Origin: CAVXTT01 sp963764685
Lineage (GTDB): Bacteria; Bacteroidota; Ignavibacteria; Ignavibacteriales; Ignavibacteriaceae
NCBI GenBank assembly: GCA_963764685.1
Contig: CAVXTT010000017.1
Span: 248,001 to 312,000, forward strand
DNA: 64,000 nt
Direction of reading: 5' to 3'
Shown: piece after piece, positions 1 through 10,000 of the stretch
Layout of the letters: every line of letters starts with the position of its first letter
Numbering within the stretch: the first letter of the stretch is position 1
Made by a program: the position numbers and the translations under genes
The notes under the pieces: model-generated
Seen by the model: the letters and a program-made list of their open reading frames with translations, nothing else
The model's database searches: none
What the model was told of the DNA's origin: nothing

Positions 1-73
1 CATTAAGATTAATAATCATAATGGTAATGAGCACGGAGATTCCTAAAACGATGATTAATACACCTTTTCCCAT
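1..73 (-). CDS. N-terminal fragment of a hydrophobic, possibly pilin-like protein (runs off the window)
   Basis: Only the first 24 residues are inside the window. They begin MGKGVLIIVLGISVL and form one hydrophobic segment, as expected for a short prepilin-like or membrane-anchored protein. The ATG overlaps the stop codon of the upstream minus-strand gene (TAATG), which suggests translational coupling in the same operon as the two pseudopilin-like genes upstream. The family cannot be named from so short a piece. The start and the overlap are seen in the sequence; the pilin-like role is inference from the neighbours. Confidence 0.5.
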   Translation of the reverse strand, partial: MGKGVLIIVLGISVLITIMIINLN

Positions 74-623
74 TATATATTCCTCGGATTTATTGTCATT
101 TCCCAGTAGCTAAATGGATACTTTCCTTCAACCGGCTCTGTGGATTCGAGCCAGAGTTCAACTCTTATAATTCTTATACTGTCGAGGACAGCCGTCGTTT
201 ATTCCTTTTGAATTCATATAACTGAACTTTGCATTTATCATACCAAGCGATGGACCTTTAGACGAATCTCTATTAACAATCCTGTAGAGGATCTTGTCCT
301 TGGGATTTTGTGTCTGGGTCATCTCCGTGGAGTCGCCGACAAAATAACTAACTATATCAGTGGTCCCGTTTGAATCTATATCGCTGCGGAATTTAATTCT
401 GTTTTTCCTGGGCAGTGATCATAGAAACGCCGTTATAGTTATACCCTATTTTTCTAAGATCGTGATCCAGCAGTGCAGCAAGAACTTTAGAATTCTGCTG
501 CAGGCGCAGTTCCTGGTCTGAAGAAAACCTCTGAACTGTAGAGAACATATTCAGGTTAAAGACCATGAACATCAGCAGTCCGCCGATAATTGTTGAACCG
601 AGAAGATCAAATATTACTGACAT
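73..623 (-). CDS. Pseudopilin-like protein (GspJ/PilW-like architecture), two apparent frameshifts
   Basis: The first 76 residues read cleanly: a short N-terminus, then a hydrophobic helix (about residues 5-25), then a charged amphipathic helix, the layout of minor pseudopilins. The frame then stops, but homologous-looking coding continues in another frame (RIKFRSDIDSNGTTDIVSYF) if one A is removed from a short A run near 411-415. A second shift near 190-200 restores a tail ending in SYWEMTINPRNI, whose stop overlaps the next gene as TAATG. The reconstructed protein is about 180 residues. Two one-base shifts in one short gene, one of them in an A run, fit sequencing errors better than decay, but a true pseudogene cannot be excluded. 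The exact pilin class is not certain. Confidence 0.6.
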
Positions 624-629
624 ATTATT

Positions 630-1109
630 TTAATGTAAAAATAAATGAAAGATTAATTGGTTTTTTAAGAAAGGACTTGTTACAGTAACTCTGACCCGTT
701 TGTAAAAAGTTTGAACATTACTCACATTATCAGGATTAGTGCCATCTACATATTCTACATATGATTGGACAGTATAATTTTCAGCGTGTGGTGCGCTTAC
801 TACCTTCGTATAATTATTATAATCATCAATATCGTCTGTTCCCGATAAATATTCTCCTGTTTCCATTCCAAGAGATCCGGGAGGTGTTAAATTACTTGGC
901 GCAGCAGTCGGAAATGTTAATGTGTACTCATCAAATGATTTAACTTTGATTTCCTCAATTAAATCATCTGCAAGTGAAAATGCTGTTAGCGCCACTTTAC
1001 TTTCAATTTCTGCAGTCGAGGTTTGAAGGACTGCAGTATTGAATCTTAAAGAAATTAAGGCAAGAAGTACCATTCCTGCCATAACAAGCATTGTTTGAAT
1101 GTTTGCCAT
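630..1109 (-). CDS. Pseudopilin-like / hypothetical exported protein, 159 aa
   Basis: The protein has an N-terminal hydrophobic helix (about residues 5-22) followed by an extended polar domain, matching the size and shape of a minor pilin or type II secretion pseudopilin. No canonical G|F prepilin cleavage site is obvious. It ends 6 bases before the next minus-strand gene, which is also pilin-like, so the three genes at the left edge form one operon reading off the window. The start is the ATG at 1109. No enzymatic motif is visible. The assignment rests on architecture and context only. Confidence 0.55.
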   Translation of the reverse strand: MANIQTMLVMAGMVLLALISLRFNTAVLQTSTAEIESKVALTAFSLADDLIEEIKVKSFDEYTLTFPTAAPSNLTPPGSLGMETGEYLSGTDDIDDYNNYTKVVSAPHAENYTVQSYVEYVDGTNPDNVSNVQTFYKRVRVTVTSPFLKNQLIFHLFLH

Positions 1110-1783
1110 AGTAAATAAATTGTTTTCGTGAAAGGTTCAACAAATGTGCCCTGAAAAACGGGTGTTTTATCATTCTAAATGAAGTCTCATAATGAGTTAG
1201 GGGTAAATATAACATTATTTATGTAAAAATTTCCGATATTAAGTTGATTCATCTGAACGTCCATCGCAGCCTCCTATTAAAACAGACTCTCCTGCATTTT
1301 CTGCATTGAAAGAGTCCCGGCAAGTGTTTTTTTAAGTCTTTTTTATGCAAAGGTTTGTTCATTCTAATAAAAATATTTATTATTTCCGGGATTCTGAATG
1401 AATAATGTCCCAATATTGACCGGGCAGGAATTGGGCTGGTTTGGCTGAAATTAGGCCGGGCATTGGCCGCTCATTGTCCGGGCGTCGGCTGAGCATCAAT
1501 CAATGTAAAACAGGTTTTCTTATTATAACTCTCTTTTCTTTAAGGGCTTAAATGATGATGTTGGCATACTCCTATCGTTATCAAGAATTGCGACAAATTT
1601 TATTGCCCTTTCTACTGTGTGTTAAAAAACCTGGATTCTGATAAAATACAGGTGTTTGTTCATCATTATTTTTTTATGATATGAATAAAATAGTTGAAAA
1701 AAGGAGTGTGAATAAAAGTTCAGGGATTTAACTATTTTAGAAGAAAAAAAATACTTAATATTCGACAAATAAAAGGACTGCAA
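1110..1783. other. Long non-coding stretch between divergent genes, with an 11-base-period array
   Basis: This 674-base stretch separates the minus-strand pilin-like operon from aconitase and should hold both promoters. No RNA gene was recognised. Its distinctive content is a GC-rich patch at about 1415-1491 with GGC-centred units spaced about 11 bases apart (separate entry). The last bases before aconitase are A-rich and end in AAAGGACTGCAA-ATG, a plausible ribosome binding site. Confidence 0.6.
1415..1491. repeat. Degenerate array with ~11-base period (unit like ATTGGCCGGGC)
   Basis: GGC (once GTC) recurs at 1423, 1434, 1443, 1454, 1465, 1476 and 1487: spacing 11, 9, 11, 11, 11, 11. Recognisable units include ATTGACCGGGC, TTAGGCCGGGC, ATTGGCCGCTC and ATTGTCCGGGC. 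The period is not a multiple of three, so this is not a coding repeat. The patch is much more GC-rich than its surroundings. Two other intergenic arrays in this window share the ~11-base period but not the unit sequence. Confidence 0.55.
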
Positions 1784-4045
1784 ATGACGGCAAATATAGA
1801 TATCATTAAAAGCGTCTACTCGGGGTATAAGGACAAGATCGAACAGGTCAGGAAATTTTTAGGAAGACCATTAACATACACTGAAAAAGTTTTATTTACT
1901 CATTTATCATCAAACTCTAATAAAGATTTTAAACGAGGAAAGGATTATGTCGAACTGAACCCGGACCGTGTAGCAATGCAGGATGCCACTGCACAAATGG
2001 CTCTTTTACAGTTTATGTCTGCAGGAAGAAAATCTACTGCAGTTCCATCTACTGTCCATTGCGATCATTTAATACAGGCTCAGATCGGGGCTAAAGATGA
2101 TCTGTTGAGGGCCAATGATGAAAACCGGGAGGTATTTGATTTTCTGGAAAGTATTTCAAAAAAATACGGAATAGGTTTCTGGAAGCCGGGTGCAGGAATT
2201 ATACATCAGGTTGTGCTTGAAAATTATGCATTCCCCGGTGGATTAATGATCGGGACAGATTCCCATACTCCTAATGCCGGCGGTCTGGGAATGTTGGCTA
2301 TAGGTGTGGGGGGTGCAGATGCTGTTGATGTTATGGCCGGAATGCCCTGGGAATTAAAATGGCCTAAAATTATTGGTGTAAAGCTTACGGGTCAATTATC
2401 CGGATGGGCTGCACCGAAAGATATAATATTAAAATTGGCAGGAATGCTTACCGTTAAAGGGGGAACCGGTGCAATAATAGAATACTTTGGAAAAGGGACA
2501 ACCTCCATAAGCTGTACGGGTAAAGCAACAATTTGTAATATGGGCGCTGAAGTGGGTGCAACAACATCGGTATTTCCTTTCGATGATAAAATGGCTGCTT
2601 ATTTGAGAATTACCGGAAGGAATGATGTTGCTGCACTTGCTGAAAGCCTTGCAGACCAGCTTTCTGCAGATAAAGAGATTTTTGAAAACCCGGAGAAATA
2701 TTATGATCACGTTCTTGAAATAAATCTGGATGAACTTGAGCCATATCTTAACGGTCCATTTACTCCCGATAAAGCCTGGCCTATATCTCAAATGAAAGAA
2801 GCTGTAAAAAAATATGATTACCCAGAAGAGATAAAAGTAGCTCTAATCGGAAGCTGTACAAATTCCAGTTATGAAGATATTGACCGTTCTGCTTCAATCG
2901 CAAAACAGGCACTTGCAAAGGGACTAAAAACAAAATCCCAATTTACAATAACTCCCGGCTCTGAACAGGTTAGGGCAACTATTGAAAGGGACGGACAGCT
3001 GAAAACATTAAGTGATTTCGGCGGACTGATTTTAGCCAATGCCTGTGGTCCCTGCATTGGTATGTGGAAAAGAATGGATGTAAAAACCGGGGAAAAAAAT
3101 ACTATAGTAACTTCTTTTAACAGAAATTTTGCTAAAAGAAATGACGGCAATCCTGATACCCTTGCATTTGTTGCAAGTCCTGAACTTACAACTGCACTTG
3201 CAATTGCCGGGAAGCTTACATTTAATCCCCTTACTGATGAATTGATTAATGAAAAAGGACAAAAGGTAAAACTGGATCCTCCGGTTGGTGAAGAGCTTCC
3301 TCCGAAAGGATTTGTTACAGATGGGAACGGTTTTATACCGCCAGCTAAGGATGGAGAAAAAGTTGAAGTTATGGTGAACCCTAAAAGTGAACGTCTGCAA
3401 CTTCTAAAACCATTTGCTCCCTGGAACGGAAATGATCTTGTTGATCTGCCGGTTTTAATTAAAGTTAAAGGAAAATGTACAACTGATCATATTTCAATGG
3501 CGGGATCGTGGCTTAGATTCAGGGGACATCTTGATAATATATCCAACAATTTATTGATCGGAGCTGTAAATTATTTTACAGACGAAGCAGGTAAAACAAA
3601 AAACATTTTTACAGATGAATATAAAACTGTACCAGAAGTAGCGCGTGAATATAAAGCAAAGGGAACGGGATGGGTTGTAGTTGGAGATGAAAATTATGGC
3701 GAAGGATCAAGTCGTGAGCACGCTGCAATGGAACCAAGGTACCTTGGCGGGATGGCAATAATAGTAAAAAGCTTTGCAAGAATTCATGAAACGAACCTTA
3801 AAAAGCAAGGAATGCTACCTTTAACTTTTGCGAACCCGGCTGATTATGACAAAATCCGTGAAGATGATAAAGTAAGTATACTTGGTTTAAAGGATATTAA
3901 ACCGGAAAAACCTTTAAAACTCGTTATCAAACATTCTGATGGATCTTCAGATGAAGCTGTTTTAAATCATACTTTTAATGACACTCAGTTCAGCTGGTTT
4001 AAAGCCGGAAGCGCTCTGAATCTGATAGCACAAAGGAATAAATGA
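1784..4045 (+). CDS. acnA: Aconitate hydratase (mitochondrial-type AcnA)
   Basis: Aconitase interconverts citrate and isocitrate through cis-aconitate in the cytoplasmic TCA cycle, using a [4Fe-4S] cluster. The 753-residue protein is full length for the mitochondrial-type family. The cluster ligands are visible as Cys358 (GSCTNSSYED) and Cys421/Cys424 (NACGPCIGMW). The substrate loop GTDSHTPNAGGLGM lies near residue 160. The C-terminal swivel domain carries GDENYGEGSSREHAAMEPR. The start is the ATG preceded by AAAGGA. The gene stands alone: a divergent pilin-like operon lies upstream, and a bidirectional-looking terminator separates it from a convergent gene. Confidence in the function is very high. 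Confidence 0.97.
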   Translation: MTANIDIIKSVYSGYKDKIEQVRKFLGRPLTYTEKVLFTHLSSNSNKDFKRGKDYVELNPDRVAMQDATAQMALLQFMSAGRKSTAVPSTVHCDHLIQAQIGAKDDLLRANDENREVFDFLESISKKYGIGFWKPGAGIIHQVVLENYAFPGGLMIGTDSHTPNAGGLGMLAIGVGGADAVDVMAGMPWELKWPKIIGVKLTGQLSGWAAPKDIILKLAGMLTVKGGTGAIIEYFGKGTTSISCTGKATICNMGAEVGATTSVFPFDDKMAAYLRITGRNDVAALAESLADQLSADKEIFENPEKYYDHVLEINLDELEPYLNGPFTPDKAWPISQMKEAVKKYDYPEEIKVALIGSCTNSSYEDIDRSASIAKQALAKGLKTKSQFTITPGSEQVRATIERDGQLKTLSDFGGLILANACGPCIGMWKRMDVKTGEKNTIVTSFNRNFAKRNDGNPDTLAFVASPELTTALAIAGKLTFNPLTDELINEKGQKVKLDPPVGEELPPKGFVTDGNGFIPPAKDGEKVEVMVNPKSERLQLLKPFAPWNGNDLVDLPVLIKVKGKCTTDHISMAGSWLRFRGHLDNISNNLLIGAVNYFTDEAGKTKNIFTDEYKTVPEVAREYKAKGTGWVVVGDENYGEGSSREHAAMEPRYLGGMAIIVKSFARIHETNLKKQGMLPLTFANPADYDKIREDDKVSILGLKDIKPEKPLKLVIKHSDGSSDEAVLNHTFNDTQFSWFKAGSALNLIAQRNK

Positions 4046-4058
4046 AATAATAAAGAAA

Positions 4059-4084
4059 AGAGAGAACATTTTGTTGTTCTCTCT
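4059..4084. terminator. Bidirectional hairpin terminator between acnA and the convergent gene
   Basis: A perfect 10-base stem (AGAGAGAACA / TGTTCTCTCT) with a 6-base loop lies 14 bases after the aconitase stop. On the minus strand it is followed by a T-rich tail (TTTTCTTTATT), so it most clearly terminates the minus-strand membrane protein gene and probably acts on both. Confidence 0.75.
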
Positions 4085-4110
4085 TCATGAAAACTTTTTT
4101 GTATAATGTT

Positions 4111-5520
4111 TTAACGAATCCTTCCGTAGATTTCTATACTGTTATTCAGCCCTTTAATGATCTTCCTTTTTAAATATTTGCTTCTAAATTCATTAGAATA
4201 GACATAATTCATATAAGCAGGTTTAACACCATATTCGGTAATTATAAATTCGGGATTGTAGTGCCGGATAAATCCTGAAAGATTCTTATTAAAAATAAAA
4301 CGCACGGCTTCGGGATTAACTAATCCTAAAATGTCCCTCACCTTTCCCTTAACCAGGTAAAATCTTAGAATTCCGATCTCATCAATTGCAACAATAGGAT
4401 TATCAGCAGTATAATTAATATACTCAGCTGCTGTTTTGTACATAATATATTTTTCAGTAAAAGGTCCCGAGAAGGTCTTAAGCGGAAGAATTAAACCTAC
4501 GGCAAATATAAGGATGATCAGACTCGCGGTAAAATTTCTGCTAAGGCTAAATGAGCTTATCGCCAGAGAAAAAATTATAGAGAATAGAATTGTTCCAGGT
4601 GTATAATACCATGGATAGGGAGGAGGATTCATTAATGTGTAAACTACAAAATATAAAAAGATCCACACCAGAAATAATATTACCGGCAACTCATAATATA
4701 AATTTCTCTTCTTTATCACAGATATTAACAATGACATTAATAGCAGAATAGTAAAGAAAAGTGAAGGTATAAATCCACCGGGGATACTTTTGAAATATCC
4801 CTGAAGAAAGATAAGGCCGGTTCCCCAGTAACCTGTCGACTGCTGCGCTATTTTAATTTCTACAGATGAGGAAAGAAGAGTGCCGAAATAAAAATAACTA
4901 AACAGGTACCAGGGTAAAATGCAGATTATTATAGTTCCGGTAAAAACTAACAACGATCTGAAATCTTTTCTGAATAAAAGCAGTATAAAAACGGGTAAAG
5001 CAGCTAAAACAGCATCGGGTCTGGCAAGAATAGCAAGTGCTGAAAACAATGCCGTGAAAAAAATATTGTTCTTAATAAACCAATAAAATGAAAATGTAAC
5101 CAGAAATATTGTCAGGAACATTTCCATCCCTACACTCTGTTTTAATAAAGGGTTCGCGAGGAAAAGTATAGGAATAAAATACTGGAGAGGGAAATATTTA
5201 TCCCGGTCAAATATTTTATAAAGAAGCAGTGATGTTCCTAAAAGAAATAATCCCCCTGAAATATGTGCTATCAGCGGGATTGAAATTCCGGTGCCATTAA
5301 GAATAAAATACAGAAGAGACAGAATTAATGTATATAATGGTGAGGTTGCTGCATTTATTTTTTCTCCAGGATTGAATACAAAACCTTCTCCGCCTGAAAT
5401 GTTTGAAGCATAGGAATAATAAATATATGCATCATCAATCTGGACCTTCCAATACCCTGCCGTAACTAAAACGGTATAGACCAGGATAAGAAAAACATAG
5501 TAGTTCTTTATTCTGTCCAA
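4111..5520 (-). CDS. GT-C fold integral membrane glycosyltransferase-like protein
   Basis: The 469-residue protein is almost entirely hydrophobic, with about ten predicted membrane helices. An Asp-Asp pair at residues 29-30 (QIDDAYIYY) sits just after the first helix, followed by GEGFVFNPGEKINAATSPLY. That first-loop acidic motif and the FNPGE-x-TSPL signature are characteristic of GT-C transferases that use polyprenyl-phosphate sugars (the AftB/PMT-like group). The C-terminal part is a small periplasmic domain. The likely role is transfer of a lipid-linked sugar at the outer face of the inner membrane; the acceptor is unknown. It stands alone, convergent with aconitase. The family fold is fairly sure, the substrate is not. 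Confidence 0.7.
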   Translation of the reverse strand: MDRIKNYYVFLILVYTVLVTAGYWKVQIDDAYIYYSYASNISGGEGFVFNPGEKINAATSPLYTLILSLLYFILNGTGISIPLIAHISGGLFLLGTSLLLYKIFDRDKYFPLQYFIPILFLANPLLKQSVGMEMFLTIFLVTFSFYWFIKNNIFFTALFSALAILARPDAVLAALPVFILLLFRKDFRSLLVFTGTIIICILPWYLFSYFYFGTLLSSSVEIKIAQQSTGYWGTGLIFLQGYFKSIPGGFIPSLFFTILLLMSLLISVIKKRNLYYELPVILFLVWIFLYFVVYTLMNPPPYPWYYTPGTILFSIIFSLAISSFSLSRNFTASLIILIFAVGLILPLKTFSGPFTEKYIMYKTAAEYINYTADNPIVAIDEIGILRFYLVKGKVRDILGLVNPEAVRFIFNKNLSGFIRHYNPEFIITEYGVKPAYMNYVYSNEFRSKYLKRKIIKGLNNSIEIYGRIR

Positions 5521-6291
5521 ATAATTGTCTCCATCACTTCATATCTGTCCTATCTGCAAAAAGATAGATAAAAGAAATTTGTTTTGACAAAAAAACAATA
5601 TAAAGCTTAAAAAGGGATTCTATGACAAATGTAACACTTTACAGTCAAATATTATAACATCTGCTCTACGGTGATCTTTCCCAAATGATGAAATAAGAAA
5701 TAAAAAAGGAGCATTAAAAATTACATACAATGCCTGCTTTTGCTCCCGGAAGAATGGAATTGTGCATATGTAAATATGAACAGGGGATCAGACAACTCCT
5801 ATTGGATTTAATGCAATTACCCGGAAAGATCTGACCAAGCACTTATTTCCAGTCCTTTCTCTCCCGGTACCTAACCCCTTTAACCTTCATACAACCCTTC
5901 TTCGAGGGTAATGTTATAGTAGGCGTTTAGTAGGACATAGTAGGGGTTGTGTAGGGGGTAGAGGCTTTTTTTTGTCAGGTGCCTGGTCAAATTTTTCGTG
6001 GTATTTATATTGTATTGATGATAGTGAAGATTTACCCTCCCCAGACCTAATCATTCTCTCCCTCAGTTCCATTGAGCTGCCTCAAGTATTGGATTAATGG
6101 TTAAATAATCAATTTAATGCCTTTGGAGGATTTTTCGATTTAAAGCGATAAATTTATTTTAATTTATGGATCGAAATTGAAAAAAGAAGAAATCCGGCCA
6201 ATACTAACGATTATCGAACCTTTTTTGTTCAGTTATAATTTATCCTGGACAGTAATGCATCACTTAAGGAAGTCCATCCATTTTAAATAAA
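5521..6291. other. Long non-coding stretch with an inverted ~11-base-period array
   Basis: This 771-base region lies between a minus-strand and a plus-strand gene and therefore contains two upstream regions. I found no open frame with coding character and no RNA gene. The notable content is the array at 5871-5955 (separate entry), followed by a run of eight T. Confidence 0.6.
5871..5955. repeat. Degenerate ~11-base-period array with inverted halves (TAGTAGG type)
   Basis: The right half has TAGTAGG at 5917, 5928 and 5938, plus a TGTAGG ending at 5955. The G-ends fall at 5923, 5934, 5944 and 5955, spaced 11, 10 and 11 bases. The left half has AACC at 5873, 5882 and 5893. The left half reverse-complements into the right: CCTTCATACAACCC on the left against GGGGTTGTGTAGGG on the right. 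The array can therefore fold into an imperfect hairpin or act as phased binding sites. A T run follows the right half at about 5965-5972, so a terminator-like role is also possible. Confidence 0.55.
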
Positions 6292-7002
6292 TTGATATAT
6301 TTTCCTGGTGTGAATATATTGATTAGAATTATTAAGAACTTTATAAATTTGATCAGAATTCTAATATTTTACCTGTTATTTTCTTATTTAGCCTTTGGAC
6401 AGGATGATGGTTATTTTAAAATTGCCAGGCTGAAATATAATGGCGGGGGAGATTGGTACAATGACCCATCTGCAGAGATAAATCTCTTGAATTACATAAA
6501 AACAAATACGAATATTAAAGTTAAAGCGGAATATATCTTTGTGGATCTTTCTACAGATGAAATTTTTAAATATCCCTTTCTTTTTATGACCGGACATGGG
6601 AATGTTGTGTTTTCCGGGGAGGAAGCAGAACGGTTGAGGAAGTATTTAGAGAGCGGGGGCTTTCTATATATTGATGATGATTACGGATTTGATAAAGCAA
6701 TAAGGAGGGAAATGAGAAAAGTGTTCCCTTCGTTAGATTTTATGGAGCTTCCTTTTACTTATGGATTATATAAGGTAATTTATGATTTCAGTAACGGACC
6801 GCCTAAAACACATAAACACGATGAAAAGCCTGCGCGGGGGTATGGAATTTTTCTTAATGACAGACTTGCGGTTTATTATACTTTTGAATCAAATCCCAGC
6901 GACGGATGGGCTGATCCTGAAGTTCATAATGATCCCCCTGCTAAAAGAGAAGAAGCTCTTAAATTCGGAACTAATATAGTAGTCTGGGCGCTTTCAAAAT
7001 AA
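6292..7002 (+). CDS. DUF4159 domain protein, exported
   Basis: After a hydrophobic N-terminal segment ending near FSYLAFGQDDG (signal peptide or anchor), the protein matches the DUF4159 pattern: FKIARLKYNGGGDWYNDPS, FLFMTGHG, GGFLYIDDDYG and the closing FGTNIVVWAL. The GHG and GGFLYIDDD motifs resemble a glutamine-amidotransferase-like/class I fold, though DUF4159 has no established reaction. The first codon of this frame is TTG at 6292; a GTG at 6310 is an equally good start. Its stop overlaps the ATG of the next gene (TAATG), so the two are co-translated. In related genomes such genes sit with MoxR/BatA-type genes, but those partners are not present here. Confidence 0.8.
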   Translation: MIYFPGVNILIRIIKNFINLIRILIFYLLFSYLAFGQDDGYFKIARLKYNGGGDWYNDPSAEINLLNYIKTNTNIKVKAEYIFVDLSTDEIFKYPFLFMTGHGNVVFSGEEAERLRKYLESGGFLYIDDDYGFDKAIRREMRKVFPSLDFMELPFTYGLYKVIYDFSNGPPKTHKHDEKPARGYGIFLNDRLAVYYTFESNPSDGWADPEVHNDPPAKREEALKFGTNIVVWALSK

Positions 7003-10000
7003 TGGGTACAGAATCAACATATTATCAGGATCTTATTGCAAGATTTAAAAATCTAAGCCGCAAGGAATTCACAATCCTTGCTCTGCTGGGCCTTGAAGTT
7101 ACAGTTATTCTGGGAATTTCAGTATTCATCTCTTTTGCCGTTCTTGAAACTATTGGAAATTTTTCTACAGGCGTTAGAACTATCCTTTTTTTCCTTTTAA
7201 TCTTTATAGTATCAGCTGCTGCAGGGTTTCTGTTTATTTTTCCAGTACTTAAGTATTTCGGGTTTGGGAAAAGAATAGATTTTTTCGAAAAGGCAAGATA
7301 TGTCGGAAATAAATTCCCGCTTGTAAAGGATGATCTGCTTAATGCTATGGAACTTGTATCCGATAGTGGAACCCGTACATTGTACTCAACTCCTTTAATT
7401 GAAGAGGCCTTCAGAACAGTTTATAAAAGAACAGCAAATATTGATTTCAGTTCAATTATAGATTTTCAAAGAGTGAAACAGGCTTTCTATCTTGCTCTTG
7501 CCGTAACAACAGTATGTTTATTATTCCTTCTTTTTATTCCCGGTTTAAATGCTTCGGCTGCAAGATTGATCCAATTCAATAAAGAGTTTATTCCCGCCGG
7601 CAGATTTATATTTAAAATTTCTCCAGGTAATGCACAGATTACAAGAGGTGAAAACATTAACATTGCTGTGACAGTTAAGGGGAAAAAACCCGATAAGGTT
7701 TTCATCGCATTAAAGAATGAGGAGCAGACTGCATTTGAAAATAAGGAACTGGCGGCCGATTCTTCGGGACAATATAATTTATTATTAGGTGGTGTACGAA
7801 GTTCATTTAAGTATTATGCATTTGCTGAAGACAGTAAAAGTGAAGAGTTCAATATTGATGTTATTGAGCGTCCAATAATCAAGACCCTTGATATTACTGT
7901 GACCTCTCCTTCTTATTCCCGTATCCCTCAGCAAAAACAAAAAGATAACGGGAATCTTACTGCTCTGGCAGGGAGTATAGTTGATCTGACTATAACTTCC
8001 ACAAAAGAGCTGGGAAATGCAGAACTTGTCTTTGATGATACTCTGGTAGTTCCTTTAAAACTGCAGGGTTCTGATGCAGTCGGGAGTTTTAAAATAAAGG
8101 GGGATCAGCATTATAAAGTTCTTTTAACTGATAATGCGGGAAATAATAATTTAAATCCTATCATCTATGAAATAAAAACTGTTTATGATTCATATCCAAC
8201 GATTGAATTAATAAACCCTCAAAAAGATGCAGCACTTCCGAATGATAACAGAATTCCGGTTGCAGTGAAGATCTCGGATGATTTCGGCTTTTCCAGGTTA
8301 AGTCTCAACTACCGGCTTACATCATCAAAATATTCTGAAATATGGGATGAACCAAACGTATTGGAAATACCTGTAAGCAAAGAATTGAAAGAAGCAGATA
8401 TTTCACATATATGGAATTTAACCTCACTCGGTTTGGCAGTAGATGATATATTAACCTGTTATGTTGAAGTTTTTGATAATGATGTGGTAACAGGTCCTAA
8501 ATCTTCAAGAACTGCTGAATTCTCCATCAGGGTGCCCTCTCTGGAGGAAATACTTGCCAAAGCAGATCAAACCCATGGGGAAGTTCAGAAGGATATGCAG
8601 GAAACGATAAAAGAAGCCGAGGAGCTAAAAAAAACACTTGAAAAGATCGATCAGGATCTAAAGCAGGACAAAAAAGAGATCAGTTGGGATGAAAAAGAAA
8701 AAATTGAAAAGGCGCTTGACAAGTATGAAGAGCTGCAGCAAAAAATGAAAGATGCCGGACAAGAACTTTCGAAAATGCAGCAGGAACTTCAGGAAAATAA
8801 TCTGCTATCAAAAGAGACTCTTGAAAAATATATGGAGCTGCAGAAACTTCTTGACGAGATGAGCGGCGATGATATGAAGGAGGCAATGGAAAAACTTCGT
8901 CAAATGATGGAACAGCTTAACAGAAAAAACACTCAAGAAGCCCTTGAGCAGGTTAAAATTGATGAGGAGCGATTCAAAAAAAGCATCGAAAGGACAATGA
9001 ATCTGCTCAAACGCGTTCAGGTTGAGCAGAAAATTGATGAGTTGTTAAAAAGGACTGAAGAACTTGCAAAAAAGCAGGAGGAACTTCAAAAAGAAACTGA
9101 TCAGAAAGATCTCTCTGAAAAGCGTGATCAAAATGAATTGATCCGCAAACAGGATGATCTCTCAAAGGAAATGGAAAAGCTGAATAAAGAAATGGAAAAG
9201 CTTTCCGAAAAGATGTCGGAAATACCCGATATGCCGGAGGAAGATATGGAGAAGGCTTTAGAAGAGATGGAGAAACAGGAAAATCAGCAGCTTTCCGAAC
9301 AGGCAAAACAGGAAATGATGAAAAATCAGAAGTCCCAGGCGATGAAGAATCAGAAACAGATTTCCTCTAATATGAAGCAGTTGAATAAAATGATGCAGCA
9401 GATGCAGGAATCAATGATGCAGATGAATCAGATGCAGACTTTTACAGATATGATGAAGCTTCTTGAAAACTTGATAAACCTTTCCAAACAGCAGGAAGAA
9501 CTGCGTAAAGAATCAGACCAGCTTGATCCCAATTCATCTCAGTTTAAGGACAATATGCAGGCGCAGGATAATCTCCAGAGGAACCTGGATAAAATTCTTG
9601 CCCAGCTATCTGAATTGTCACAAAAGACCTTTGCAATTACGCCGGAAATGGGGAAAGCCCTGGGGGATGCAAAAAGAGAAATGTCGAAATCACTTGAAGC
9701 AATGCAGAACAGAAACAAAGGTGAAACTTTCAACAACCAGGGGGAAGCAATGGGTTCATTAAATGAGGCAGCTTCAATGATGAAAAGTTCAATGGAATCA
9801 ATGATGCAGGGAGGCGGTCAGGGAGGTATGATGTCATTAATGCAGCAGATGGGGCAATTAAGCCAGCAGCAGATGAATTTAAATAACTTAACCCAGATGC
9901 TTCAGCAGGGGCAGCAGGGAAAACTTTCTCCGCAGCAGCAGTCACAGCTTCAGAGATTATCACAGCAGCAGGATCTTATCAGAAAATCGGTCGAACAGTT

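Noticed and set aside
1562..1577. TGGCATACTCCTATCG upstream of aconitase as a sigma-54 promoter
   Set aside because: The -24 half fits, but there is no TTG or G at the required -12 position, and no TTGAACT element is nearby.
1110..1783. A tRNA or small RNA in the long spacer before aconitase
   Set aside because: No cloverleaf, no TTCGA-type arm and no terminator-like hairpin could be found.
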